A stretch of 20,725 nucleotides of DNA from Planctomycetaceae bacterium UBA6894 (lineage in GTDB: Bacteria > Planctomycetota > Planctomycetia > Gemmatales > Gemmataceae). The stretch is from positions 1 through 20,725 of the forward strand of contig DKBS01000215.1 in NCBI GenBank assembly GCA_002451275.1, read 5' to 3'. The notes beneath the pieces were generated by a model. It was not told where the DNA came from, searched no databases, and saw nothing but the letters and a program-made list of their open reading frames with translations. Made by a program: the position numbers and the translations under genes. Shown in pieces: positions 7,871 through 15,608 of this stretch; position 1 is the first letter of the stretch; each line of letters opens with the position of its first letter.

Positions 7871-9532
7871 TTGGCGACATTCTCACAACAGAATTCACCA
7901 CTGCAGGTGTTCTTGCCCCTGCCCGAGAATACCCTTCTTGCCACCCGGTTGTCCGGGCGCGAGGAGATGGGGGACACCTATCGATTCACGGTGAACCTGA
8001 TCGCCCAGACAGGCACCCAGTTGAACATTTCCTCGCTGGTGGGGGCCTTTGCGGGAGTGCAGCTCACTCTCCCCGGGGGAGTCACCCGGGCTTACCATGG
8101 CATTATTTGGGAATTCTGGCAGGAGGATGGCGACCAGCTATTCGACCGTTACACCATGGTCCTCCGGCCTCGCACCGCCCTACTTGAATTGGCGAAACGC
8201 TCGCGGGTCTTCCAGGGGCAGTCGGCCAACCAGATTTTCTCCGCACTGCTCGAACCGCTCAAGACACCCGACGGCTGGCAAACCCAGAACTTCCTCACTC
8301 CTCTTCCGGAGCGCGTCTACTGCACCCAGTACCGGGAGAGCGACTTCCAGTTCCTGCGGCGCCTCTGCTCCGAGTCGGGTGTCACCTATTTCTGGACGCA
8401 TAAAACTTCCAACCACTGCATCACCCTGACTGACAACACCAGCATCAATTCGGTTCCTTTGGGCACCGTGGCCTACAAGCCCCAGATTGGGGGAACCGCC
8501 GATGGCGTAGTTATCACCTCCTGGCGGTTAGGCCAGAAAGTTTGCCCGCCTTCGGTTCAGGTAGTGGGCAGCCAATGCCAGATCTTCAACCAGGAACTGC
8601 AGTCCACCTGGCCTGTTCCAAGCTCGGTACAGGCGGGCACTCTGACCCTGAAAACAGCCCAAGGAATTGTCCCCTGGCAGCAGGACGAGTTGTCAGCCTC
8701 CCGATTCTTTGACAGCGTCACCACCTCAGGGGGAGATGACCCGGCGGCCATTACCAGCATCTACACCACACAGGCTACCCAGTCCGAGATCGGTGCGCGC
8801 GCAGCGGCAGCGGGCTCGGTGCGGGCGTTCGCAACCGGCAATTGCTGCCAGTTGGCCCCCGGCCACTCCTTCCAACTCAGCGGCCATCCCAATCAGGACG
8901 GGGATTGGCTGGTGGTGGCGGCTGAGCACACCGTCGAAGTAGAGGGCCGTTTCTGGGCTGGTGAGCCCTCGGCTCTCAAGGCCGAGGTCCGCGCCGAATG
9001 CGCGCCCCTGGCACTGCGCCAGGCTATCTGGCCTTTTCTACCCCGGCCTGCGATCGCCGGAATACTTACCGGAATTGTCATCGGACCGGAAGGCAACGAG
9101 ATCTACCTGGACAAGTACGGCCGGGTGCAGGTGCGCTTCTGGTGGGACCGCGACAATAGCACCACCTCCTGCTGGATACGCGTGGCGCAAAGTTGGGCTG
9201 GGAACAGTTGGGGAGCCTGCTTCTGGCCGCGGGTGGGCCACGAGGTGGTGGTATCCTTCGAGAACGGCGACCCGGACAGGCCCATCATCGTGGGCAGCGT
9301 CTACAACTCGTCAAACATGCCGCCCTATGCCCTGCCCGCCAACCAGTACATTGCCGGGTGGAAGAGTCTGACGGAGGGGGGAGACCCCTCCAAGAACTAT
9401 CACCAGATCCTGATGTCGGATGAGTCCGGGGCCGAGGTGGTACACATCCATGCGGAGAGCATGTTTGTTGCGCACCAAGAAAACACCCAGTTCAATCGGC
9501 GGCCAAACCAGGAAATCAACATTCAGGGGTGA
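7871..9532 (+). CDS. vgrG: VgrG1 (TssI) spike protein, short form
   Basis: This 553-aa VgrG forms the trimeric puncturing spike. The N-terminal gp27-like region spans about 1-380, with SPLQVFLPLPENTLLATRLSG at the start, YCTQYRESDFQFLRRLCSE near 160 and GDWLVVAAEHTVE near 345. A gp5-like OB fold begins near A396 (AGILTGIVIGPEGNEIYLD), continues through YGRVQVRFWWDRD, and ends at PIIVGSVYN. The protein then stops only about 75 residues later, after KNYHQILMSDESGAEVVHIHAES, so the usual long beta-helix needle is missing. The start is TTG 7871, preceded by a GGGG-containing site at 7858-7862. It is preferred because MATFSQQNSPL aligns with the starts of the three other VgrGs. It heads cassette 1, with A1 only 6 bases downstream. 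Confidence 0.95.
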   Translation: MATFSQQNSPLQVFLPLPENTLLATRLSGREEMGDTYRFTVNLIAQTGTQLNISSLVGAFAGVQLTLPGGVTRAYHGIIWEFWQEDGDQLFDRYTMVLRPRTALLELAKRSRVFQGQSANQIFSALLEPLKTPDGWQTQNFLTPLPERVYCTQYRESDFQFLRRLCSESGVTYFWTHKTSNHCITLTDNTSINSVPLGTVAYKPQIGGTADGVVITSWRLGQKVCPPSVQVVGSQCQIFNQELQSTWPVPSSVQAGTLTLKTAQGIVPWQQDELSASRFFDSVTTSGGDDPAAITSIYTTQATQSEIGARAAAAGSVRAFATGNCCQLAPGHSFQLSGHPNQDGDWLVVAAEHTVEVEGRFWAGEPSALKAEVRAECAPLALRQAIWPFLPRPAIAGILTGIVIGPEGNEIYLDKYGRVQVRFWWDRDNSTTSCWIRVAQSWAGNSWGACFWPRVGHEVVVSFENGDPDRPIIVGSVYNSSNMPPYALPANQYIAGWKSLTEGGDPSKNYHQILMSDESGAEVVHIHAESMFVAHQENTQFNRRPNQEINIQG

Positions 9533-9538
9533 CCGACC

Positions 9539-10444
9539 ATGCCGTTATGGGATGCTGTGGCAATGGGACTGGCCGGCTCGGGCACCAACCCCGAGTTCAA
9601 TGGCGTGCCGCTGATCAATAACTCTTATAATTGCTATGTCGGATCTGTTTTAGCTTTTTATATAGGTGAAGGCCGCGTCACAGCCATCTATGGCGGAGAG
9701 ACCAAGCTGGTATTCGACTGGGAAAGCGTGCTCGTCAATCTCCTAGACTGGGGTGGCAAAGGCCCGTTGGGTACGCTCGCAAAAACTAGGAAGCTGATGG
9801 GGGGAGGCGACACGACTCTGGTTCTCGGTCCAACAAATAAGCTGAATTACTACGGATCTGATTTGGCTGTTAATAGGGCTAGGGACGAATTCAAAATGAC
9901 CTGGACAATCAGGGTGCCGGATACTTCTAAAGGTGCGGCTGAAGGAGCAATGAAAGATATAACAAAGACTGAAGCGATCCCCGCAGTAATCAAATGCATA
10001 CTGGCACTTGGTTTTATTGGAATCCTTTCAGCAGCCCTTCTTTTGAGGTACTGGTGGGGTTTCTACGGCATTTCTTCGACCAAGCCACAGACCGAGCAAG
10101 AACAGCTTGCCTCGGTGCTGATCCCCATGTTTGAAGGCTTGTGGCTAAGCCTTTTATATGCAGTGGAAACGATTGAAGGTGGGGTTTGGGGGGCAGGAGG
10201 CATCGCAGATAGTTTTTTTATGTCTTTGGGATACGCCGGACAAAAGGCGGCAGCGGACGCGCTAGCGGCGGCGGCGACGGCAGCGCAAGAAGAGTTGAAT
10301 CCTGTGATAGTGGAGCCAACATTAGCGAATATTGAGGAACAATCGGAAGAAGAGGAAGATGAAATACAACAAGTATCAGTATCTGCAGAACGTGATTCAT
10401 GGGAATGGCTGGATGAAGTTGTAGTTAAGGAAAAACAAGATTAG
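9539..10444 (+). CDS. VgrG-associated protein A1 with hydrophobic hairpin
   Basis: I do not recognise a named family for this 301-aa protein. Residues 1-125 are beta-rich with short Gly-containing repeats (VLAFYIGEGRVTAIYGGETKLVFDW; LMGGGDTTLVLG). A strong hydrophobic segment lies at about 153-169, followed by RYWW and then a second amphipathic segment with MFEGLWLSLL at 197-206. The tail contains an Ala-rich stretch (ADALAAAATAA) and an acidic run (EEQSEEEEDE). It aligns in order with the N-terminal half of the fused protein at 13773 and with the gene at 17978. From about 9840 the base composition is visibly more AT-rich than the flanking genes. It starts 6 bases after vgrG1, so it is likely co-translated. 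It could be a membrane-inserting cargo or a spike accessory; the function is unknown. Confidence 0.75.
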   Translation: MPLWDAVAMGLAGSGTNPEFNGVPLINNSYNCYVGSVLAFYIGEGRVTAIYGGETKLVFDWESVLVNLLDWGGKGPLGTLAKTRKLMGGGDTTLVLGPTNKLNYYGSDLAVNRARDEFKMTWTIRVPDTSKGAAEGAMKDITKTEAIPAVIKCILALGFIGILSAALLLRYWWGFYGISSTKPQTEQEQLASVLIPMFEGLWLSLLYAVETIEGGVWGAGGIADSFFMSLGYAGQKAAADALAAAATAAQEELNPVIVEPTLANIEEQSEEEEDEIQQVSVSAERDSWEWLDEVVVKEKQD

Positions 10445-10584
10445 GATTTAGCGTTTTTTGCTAGGAGATAATTTTTTCTTGCTTCATCCGGTTTTTGATT
10501 CGTAAAACGGAGTACCCTTCCTTTAGATAGAAATAGGGGCTCATTTTTTCTAACGAATTCCTTCTCTGTCCTTAAGGCGGTTTT
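10441..10584 (-). other. AT-rich intergenic gap with a stop-free antisense frame
   Basis: The gap between A1 and B1 has no clear promoter or terminator on the + strand. On the minus strand one frame stays open for 47 codons. It includes the readable stretch FTNQKPDEARKNYLLAKNAK and stops at TAA (10443-10441). It has no ATG and no recognisable domain. It may be chance, or a remnant of an inserted gene; I do not call it a gene. Confidence 0.2.
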
Positions 10585-10586
10585 TT

Positions 10587-11327
10587 ATGTCGCAGCATTT
10601 CAATGGAAATCCCAAACGCCTAAGCGTGAGTTCGTTGATCGTCTCGGCTACCGAAGGTGATGTTCTGGTACAGACCGAATCCCCTCAAAGTGGCATTTCC
10701 ATCCAGTCGCCCGCTATCAGCCTGAACTCGAATTCAGCGTTTCTTAGTCTGATTGAAGGCGAAAACGGTGGCGGGGTGATTCTCAGCACAATGGGTTCTG
10801 AAGGTTCCGTACTGGTACAAGCTGCAGCGGACGATATAGTCTCCGCCCTCACCGTCACCCCAGCCGGCATGATGATGGCTTATGGCATGCCTGGCATGAT
10901 TGGGGCCATTCAGATCAACAAGGGCGAGATGGTGATCAGCATGGGGGAGCCGGAGGTCGGGCCCACCATAACCATCACTTCCGACTCGATCAGTTTCCAG
11001 GTGGGTGAGACCATCATGTCCATGACGGCTGACGGGATTGTCACCACAGCGCCGTCGGTGGAAATCAATTGCGATGAAACCAATCTGCTGCTCAGTTCCG
11101 AGGGTATCACCGAGGAGGTGGGTGAAGTCAGCCGCGAGGTTACTGCGGAGGGGCACAATTTTACCGCCGGCGAGGTGGAGCTGAATGTTGGGGTAGCCGG
11201 GATCACTTCGGAGGCTCCCACCAGCACCGCCGAGTTTGAGGGAACCGCCGAGTTGAACAGCCCCATGCTCACCCAAGCCGTGGACGCCATGCTTTCCATC
11301 GATTCGGCGATCACCATGGTCGAATAG
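10587..11327 (+). CDS. VgrG-associated protein B1, beta-helix-like
   Basis: This 246-aa protein is built from short alternating strands with Ile/Val/Ser/Thr/Gly patterns, such as GISIQSPAISLNSNSAFLSL, PTITITSDSISFQVGETIMS and MTADGIVTTAPSVEI. This resembles the C-terminal beta-helix needle that normally follows the OB fold in VgrG and phage gp5. No signal peptide, membrane segment or catalytic motif is seen. The C-terminal part carries a block shared with B2 and B3: GEVSREVTAEGHNFTAGEV near residues 190-210. It is homologous to the C-terminal half of the fused A2-B2 protein and to the 247-aa gene at 19091. AAGGCGG at 10574-10580 is a good ribosome binding site for ATG 10587. My inference is a needle or shaft component supplied in trans to a needle-less VgrG. 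Confidence 0.78.
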   Translation: MSQHFNGNPKRLSVSSLIVSATEGDVLVQTESPQSGISIQSPAISLNSNSAFLSLIEGENGGGVILSTMGSEGSVLVQAAADDIVSALTVTPAGMMMAYGMPGMIGAIQINKGEMVISMGEPEVGPTITITSDSISFQVGETIMSMTADGIVTTAPSVEINCDETNLLLSSEGITEEVGEVSREVTAEGHNFTAGEVELNVGVAGITSEAPTSTAEFEGTAELNSPMLTQAVDAMLSIDSAITMVE

Positions 11328-11406
11328 GTAAGCGGTATTGCACATAGGGAGCCACCGGCCCCCTGCCGATGACCCTTTCCGGACCAGTAAGACAGCGGGA
11401 AGCCCG

Positions 11407-11973
11407 ATGAATTTTCCACCCTTGAAGAATGTTGATTTCGCCCCATTTCTGGATGCGGTGAATCAGGTGAAGGGTCACCTGAACCGGGCCATCGGAAACA
11501 TCACTGATCCCGAGGTTCGGGAAATGTTTACGGGCCTGCTGGGCGAGATGAAATCCAAGCAAGCCAACTTGGAAATGGAAGCCCCAAAATGGAAGGCCAG
11601 CGCGGAGGCCCGCTATGCCGGTGTCATCGCCAAGTTCGAGGAGGCCACGACCAAGAAGGAAGCCCTGCTGGGCCAGTTGAAAACTCTCAAAGACGATATT
11701 GCAGTGAAACTCGAGACCGCCAAAGCCAAGGCGGCCGAAGCCGCCAAGAAACCCAAACGGGTGGTGCCCCGGCCCAAGGTCCGGCAAAAGGGAAAAAGCA
11801 CCCCGCTTGAACTTTCCCCTGGCGATGTCCTGCGCAATTGGCTGGTACCGCCCGCTGTGAACAACCAGCCGGCCACGCCCCACATCCACGGAAATATCTG
11901 GGAAAACTGGAAGGCGGAGCCCACTCCCCTCCCCCCTTTGGATAACAACAACGAGGAGGAAGAGGGGGAGTGA
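11407..11973 (+). CDS. VgrG-associated small helical protein C1
   Basis: This 188-aa protein has no named family that I recognise. The N-terminal 130 residues are charged and helical with coiled-coil character (EEATTKKEALLGQLKTLKDD; Ala/Lys-rich KAKAAEAAKK). A Pro/Lys-rich linker follows. The C-terminal motif is shared with C2 and C3: LELSPGDVLRNWLVPP, a linker ending in HIHG, and GNIWENWK at 162-169. The protein ends in an acidic tail (NNNEEEEGE). I chose ATG 11407 with GGGAAG at 11397-11402 because it matches the starts and lengths of C2 (185 aa) and C3 (196 aa). The in-frame frame begins at 11338 but lacks support. Its place as the last gene of each cassette suggests an adaptor, chaperone or immunity role; none is proven. 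Confidence 0.78.
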   Translation: MNFPPLKNVDFAPFLDAVNQVKGHLNRAIGNITDPEVREMFTGLLGEMKSKQANLEMEAPKWKASAEARYAGVIAKFEEATTKKEALLGQLKTLKDDIAVKLETAKAKAAEAAKKPKRVVPRPKVRQKGKSTPLELSPGDVLRNWLVPPAVNNQPATPHIHGNIWENWKAEPTPLPPLDNNNEEEEGE

Positions 11974-12104
11974 GCGGCGGCTCTCATTGTTCAGACATCG
12001 ATGGGAATGTGTTGACAGGCAAAACGACCCGAACCCGAGAATATCCGCTGTTCCGCTGTCTAACCTACGGGTAGGATCAATTGTTATTTCCGGGGGCTAG
12101 GACG

Positions 12105-13766
12105 ATGCCCGAATTTTCCCAGCATGACTCCCCGCTGCGGGTCTTCACGCCGCTGGAGGAGGACATCCTGCTGGCCACCAGCCTGCGCGGCCGCGAGGAG
12201 ATGGGGTCCACCTACTCTTTCCGGGTTGGGTTGGTGGCCAAAGCCGGCACCGCGGTGGATTTCTCGAAGCTTCTGGGGGCTGAGGCCCGGGTGGAACTGA
12301 CCCTGCCGGGCGGGGTCACTCGGAATTACACCGGCATCATCAGCCAAATGCGCCAGGGTATCGGCGACGCGGTGTTCGACTGCTATTCCATGACCCTGGT
12401 ACCAGCGATCCATTTGCTCACCCAGATGCGCCGGTCCAGGATTTTCCAAAACCTGTCTGCCACCGAGATCATCGACAAGTTGCTTCAGCCGGTTTTCGCC
12501 AAGTCGGGGCGTCAATCCAGCAATTTCGCGGGTAGCACCCCCACACGCGTCTACTGCACCCAATACCGGGAAACCGACTGGGATTTTCTACGCCGATTGT
12601 GCGCCGAGTCCGGAGCCACCTGGTTCTGGATCCACGGGGTGGAGGAGCGCATCCTCAAGATCAGCGACAACACGTCTGTCGCAGCGCCCGAACTGGGGGA
12701 GATTTCCCTGCGCAGGTCGGCCGGGGGAACCAGCAACGGCACAGCGATCCACGAATGGCAACTGGTCCAGGACCTTCCAATCCCCTCCGTTGAGGTGATG
12801 GGCCGCAACTTCCAGGTCTCCGGCAACGAGATCCGTGCATCAGCCGCCGGCCCCACACAGGTCAATGCAGGGGGGACGCCGCTGGCAATCACAAACTCCT
12901 CGGCCGTCTGGGAACAGGATGAGCTGGACGCTTCGCGTTTCTTCGACAGCGTCACCGTTTCGGGAGAAGATGATTCCGGCGCGGTTTCCAACATGTTCAA
13001 CTCGGTCCAGCCGCAGGCCGAGACAGGGGTCCGGGCCTCCTTGGCAGGTTCGGTACGGGCCGAGGTGACCGGCAACTGCTGCCAGTTGACCCCGGGCCAC
13101 ACTTTCCGGCTGACCGGCCACGCCAATCAGGATGGTGACTGGCTGGTGGTGGCGGCCGAGCACACCGTGGAGGTGGAGGGCCGGTACTGGGCGGGAGAGC
13201 CTTCCACCCTGAATGCGGAGGTGCGTGCCGAGTGCGCCCCTCTGGAACTGAGGCAGGCGATCTGGCCCATTCCACCCCGCCCGGCCATCGCCGGGGTGCT
13301 GACAGGCATTGTCATCGGGCCGGAAGGCCAGGAGATGTTCATCGACAAATATGGCCGGGTGCAGGTCCGCTTCTGGTGGGACCGCGACAACCCGTCCAGC
13401 TCCTGCTGGATTCGCGTGGCGCAATCGTGGGCGGGCAACGGCTGGGGGGCCTGCTTCTGGCCGCGGGTGGGGCACGAAGTGGTGGTGGCTTTCGAGAACG
13501 GCGACCCAGACCGGCCCCTCATCGTCGGCAGTGTCTACAACTCGAATAACACGCCCCCATACCCATTGCCAGCAAACCAGTACATAGCGGGCTGGAAGAG
13601 CCTTACACAGGGTGGCGACCCGTCTAAAAATTTCCACCAGATTTTCATGTCGGACGAGAGCGACGCTGCGGTTGTGCATATCCATGCGGAAAGCATGTTC
13701 ATCGCCAACCAGGAAGCCCAGCAGGTCACCCAGCGTCCGGTTCTCAGTATCGACCAGCAAGGGTAA
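12105..13766 (+). CDS. vgrG: VgrG2 (TssI) spike protein, short form
   Basis: This 553-aa VgrG has the same length as VgrG1 and VgrG3. It starts PEFSQHDSPLRVFTPLEED and carries the gp27-like domain with YCTQYRETDWDFLRRLCAES. The OB fold runs AGVLTGIVIGPEGQEMFIDK, then YGRVQVRFWWDRDNPSSSC and PLIVGSVYN. The short tail ends SIDQQG and has no extended beta-helix. I chose ATG 12105 because GGGGG (12092-12096) precedes it and the first residues align with the other VgrGs; an in-frame TTG at 12081 lacks such support. The N-terminal half is much closer to VgrG3 than to VgrG1 (both have KAGxxVDFSKLLGAEARVEL), so cassettes 2 and 3 look like the more recent duplication pair in this part. It lies 6 bases before the A2-B2 gene. 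Confidence 0.95.
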   Translation: MPEFSQHDSPLRVFTPLEEDILLATSLRGREEMGSTYSFRVGLVAKAGTAVDFSKLLGAEARVELTLPGGVTRNYTGIISQMRQGIGDAVFDCYSMTLVPAIHLLTQMRRSRIFQNLSATEIIDKLLQPVFAKSGRQSSNFAGSTPTRVYCTQYRETDWDFLRRLCAESGATWFWIHGVEERILKISDNTSVAAPELGEISLRRSAGGTSNGTAIHEWQLVQDLPIPSVEVMGRNFQVSGNEIRASAAGPTQVNAGGTPLAITNSSAVWEQDELDASRFFDSVTVSGEDDSGAVSNMFNSVQPQAETGVRASLAGSVRAEVTGNCCQLTPGHTFRLTGHANQDGDWLVVAAEHTVEVEGRYWAGEPSTLNAEVRAECAPLELRQAIWPIPPRPAIAGVLTGIVIGPEGQEMFIDKYGRVQVRFWWDRDNPSSSCWIRVAQSWAGNGWGACFWPRVGHEVVVAFENGDPDRPLIVGSVYNSNNTPPYPLPANQYIAGWKSLTQGGDPSKNFHQIFMSDESDAAVVHIHAESMFIANQEAQQVTQRPVLSIDQQG

Positions 13767-13772
13767 AGCCGT

Positions 13773-15578
13773 ATGCCTGCGTTTGAACTCATCGGCCTGG
13801 CATTGGAATCGCCCGCGCTTGCCAAGGTGATGCCGGCGATCCTGAACACCAACTACAGCTCCATCCTGGGGGACAACATCAATTTTGTGATCGGCGGCGG
13901 CCGCATCAACAACATGTACGGCACCGACACCAAGCTGGTAATGGACTGGGAGGAGCTCATCACCCAGCGTTTTTTCCCAAGCAATTTGACGACCATCAGC
14001 AAAGGGGCAATCAACAGCAAAACCTACGGCATGCTAATGGGGATCGGCGGCGATGCCACCCTGGTTTTCGGTAACCGGTCGAGCTTCCTGTATTATGGCG
14101 AATCGCTCAATGTGAGCCGAATCCCCCATCCGGCGATCAACATCTCCAGCCCCAGCACCAAGGACCCGGTACTGATCAAGCAGTTGCTGGAGGCTGGTAT
14201 CCTGGAGGCGAACACCCAGACAGTGCCGCCACAAATCAAGTTGTGCCTTGCTGGTGGATCACTTGCCCTTTTGGCCGCCTCGATTCTGATGCGCTTCTAC
14301 AACGGCATGAACGGGATCTACTCCAGTTCCAAGGTTGCCTCCAGTGAGAATGAAAGCCAGGAGATTATCCTCGCAGCGGGCTGCATGCTCATCTCGGGCC
14401 TCGAAACACGGTGGCTTTATCTGTTGAAATGGCTGGAGGCAAACACCTCCATCATCATCCAGCAGGCACTCAACAACCTGAACGACCTTCAGAAAAAAGT
14501 GGCCCAGTCCACCAAGATCGTGGATGCGGCCATGGCGCGAAACGTCCAGGCACAGGAACAATACGCCGCCAATCTGGACCAGGGTGTCTCCACCGCGACC
14601 GCCGAGGCAGCCATGGTCCGCAACGCCCAGATCATTGAGGAAACATCGCAATCCATTGCGGACTACATGGCGAAGAAGGAGGCGGTCATGGCAACCCTTG
14701 CCAACCTCGCATGGTCCTACGGGTTGACACCGGGAGGCGGGGCTGCCAACGCCATCAATGCTCCGGTCACGCCGGTTGTCAGCCAGAAGGCGAAGTACCA
14801 GTCGTACGAATTGGCAGTGAACGACTACACGCTCAACGCCCTGACCGGCGATGTGAATATCAAGGCGTCGGCACCGGCCAAAAGCGTGAACCTCAATGCC
14901 CAGTCTGTCAACCTTTCGGCCAATACTCCCCCTGCGCCAGATTCGCCCATGCCGCAGTCCAATCCCGGCTCCCAAGCCAACTTGTCCATCACCCAAGGAC
15001 CAGCCGCGGGTGCAATTTCCGTGGAGGCCGTCGGAACCACTCCGTCCATCTCTCTCAATGCCAACATACTTCCCAACGCCGCTGGATTAGCCGCCAACAT
15101 CCAGATAAACGCCGCAGGAATCGGCATCACTTACGGGCCCCCGGAAGCGCAGGGTGTCGTGTCCCTAACCAACGGTGTGGTCAAGATCGCCCTCGGGCCG
15201 TTGGGTACGGGCAGTTCCATACAGTTGGCCCCGGATTCCATCATCCTCCAGGTGGGGGAAACCATGATGACCCTTTCCGCCGGAGGTATTGTCACGACCG
15301 CCCCCACCGTGGAGACCACCTGCGGTGAAACCGTGGTTTCTATCAGTTCCGAAGGGGTCAATGAGGCGGTCGGCGAGGTGACCCGTGAGGTGAACGCTAA
15401 TGGCCATACCCTCACCGCGGCAGAGGCGTTGCTTGAAGTCGGCGTGGAAGGTGTTGCGACGGTGGGCCCTACGGGTGGTTCCCAATTTGATGCCTCCGCA
15501 GAAATTGAGGCGAGCATCCTGAGCCTGACCGCCAATGGAACCGCTTCTGTCGAAGCACCGCTATTTTCTGTCGAGTGA
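13773..15578 (+). CDS. Fused A2-B2 VgrG-associated protein
   Basis: This 601-aa protein joins in one frame what cassettes 1 and 3 encode as two genes. Residues 1-150 are the A-type beta-rich domain (NFVIGGGRINNMYGTDTKL; MGIGGDATLVFGNRS). A hydrophobic segment lies at about 157-173, then an amphipathic segment ending in LETRWLYLLK at 210-219. A long Gln/Ala-rich coiled coil follows (about 225-310). From about residue 345 (YELAVNDYTLNALTGDVNIK) the B-type repetitive beta region runs to the end. It includes SIQLAPDSIILQVGETMMTL and the shared GEVTREVNANGHTLTAAE block. AAGGG at 13759-13763 serves as ribosome binding site. Fusion of A and B is direct evidence that the two act in one complex in the other cassettes. 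No catalytic motif was recognised. Confidence 0.8.
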   Translation: MPAFELIGLALESPALAKVMPAILNTNYSSILGDNINFVIGGGRINNMYGTDTKLVMDWEELITQRFFPSNLTTISKGAINSKTYGMLMGIGGDATLVFGNRSSFLYYGESLNVSRIPHPAINISSPSTKDPVLIKQLLEAGILEANTQTVPPQIKLCLAGGSLALLAASILMRFYNGMNGIYSSSKVASSENESQEIILAAGCMLISGLETRWLYLLKWLEANTSIIIQQALNNLNDLQKKVAQSTKIVDAAMARNVQAQEQYAANLDQGVSTATAEAAMVRNAQIIEETSQSIADYMAKKEAVMATLANLAWSYGLTPGGGAANAINAPVTPVVSQKAKYQSYELAVNDYTLNALTGDVNIKASAPAKSVNLNAQSVNLSANTPPAPDSPMPQSNPGSQANLSITQGPAAGAISVEAVGTTPSISLNANILPNAAGLAANIQINAAGIGITYGPPEAQGVVSLTNGVVKIALGPLGTGSSIQLAPDSIILQVGETMMTLSAGGIVTTAPTVETTCGETVVSISSEGVNEAVGEVTREVNANGHTLTAAEALLEVGVEGVATVGPTGGSQFDASAEIEASILSLTANGTASVEAPLFSVE

Positions 15579-15597
15579 CCTTAAAATTTTTCCCCGC

Positions 15598-15603
15598 AGG
15601 AGG
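15598..15603 (+). promoter_or_regulatory. Ribosome binding site of C2
   Basis: A full AGGAGG lies 5 bases before ATG 15609. It is one of the strongest Shine-Dalgarno matches in the window and suggests that protein C2 is made in good amounts relative to the preceding fusion gene. Confidence 0.75.
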
Positions 15604-15608
15604 CCGCC

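Larger units (their letters stand above)
7871..11973 (+). repeat. VgrG cassette 1 (VgrG1-A1-B1-C1)
   Basis: This is the first of three complete tandem cassettes with the same gene order: vgrG, A (beta-rich plus hydrophobic hairpin), B (beta-helix-like) and C (helical, GNIWxxW tail). The units are homologous in all four proteins, indicating ancient tandem duplication. In this unit A and B are separate genes with an AT-rich 142-base gap between them. Confidence 0.85.

Noticed and set aside
10445..10480. Short TAGC/GCTA hairpin with T-rich loop as a terminator after A1
   Set aside because: The stem is only 4 bp and the T run lies in the loop, so it is not a credible intrinsic terminator.
12012..12040. 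TTGACA before vgrG2 as a sigma-70 promoter
   Set aside because: The -35 match is perfect, but the nearest AT-rich -10-like hexamer (GAATAT) is about 21 bases away, outside the usual 16-18 base spacing. It could still be a weak promoter.
12840..13760. Minus-strand 306-codon frame inside vgrG2 (with similar ones inside vgrG1 and vgrG3)
   Set aside because: It recurs in each VgrG only because the VgrG coding sequence recurs. The peptides are rich in Arg, Pro, Gly and His and match no family.
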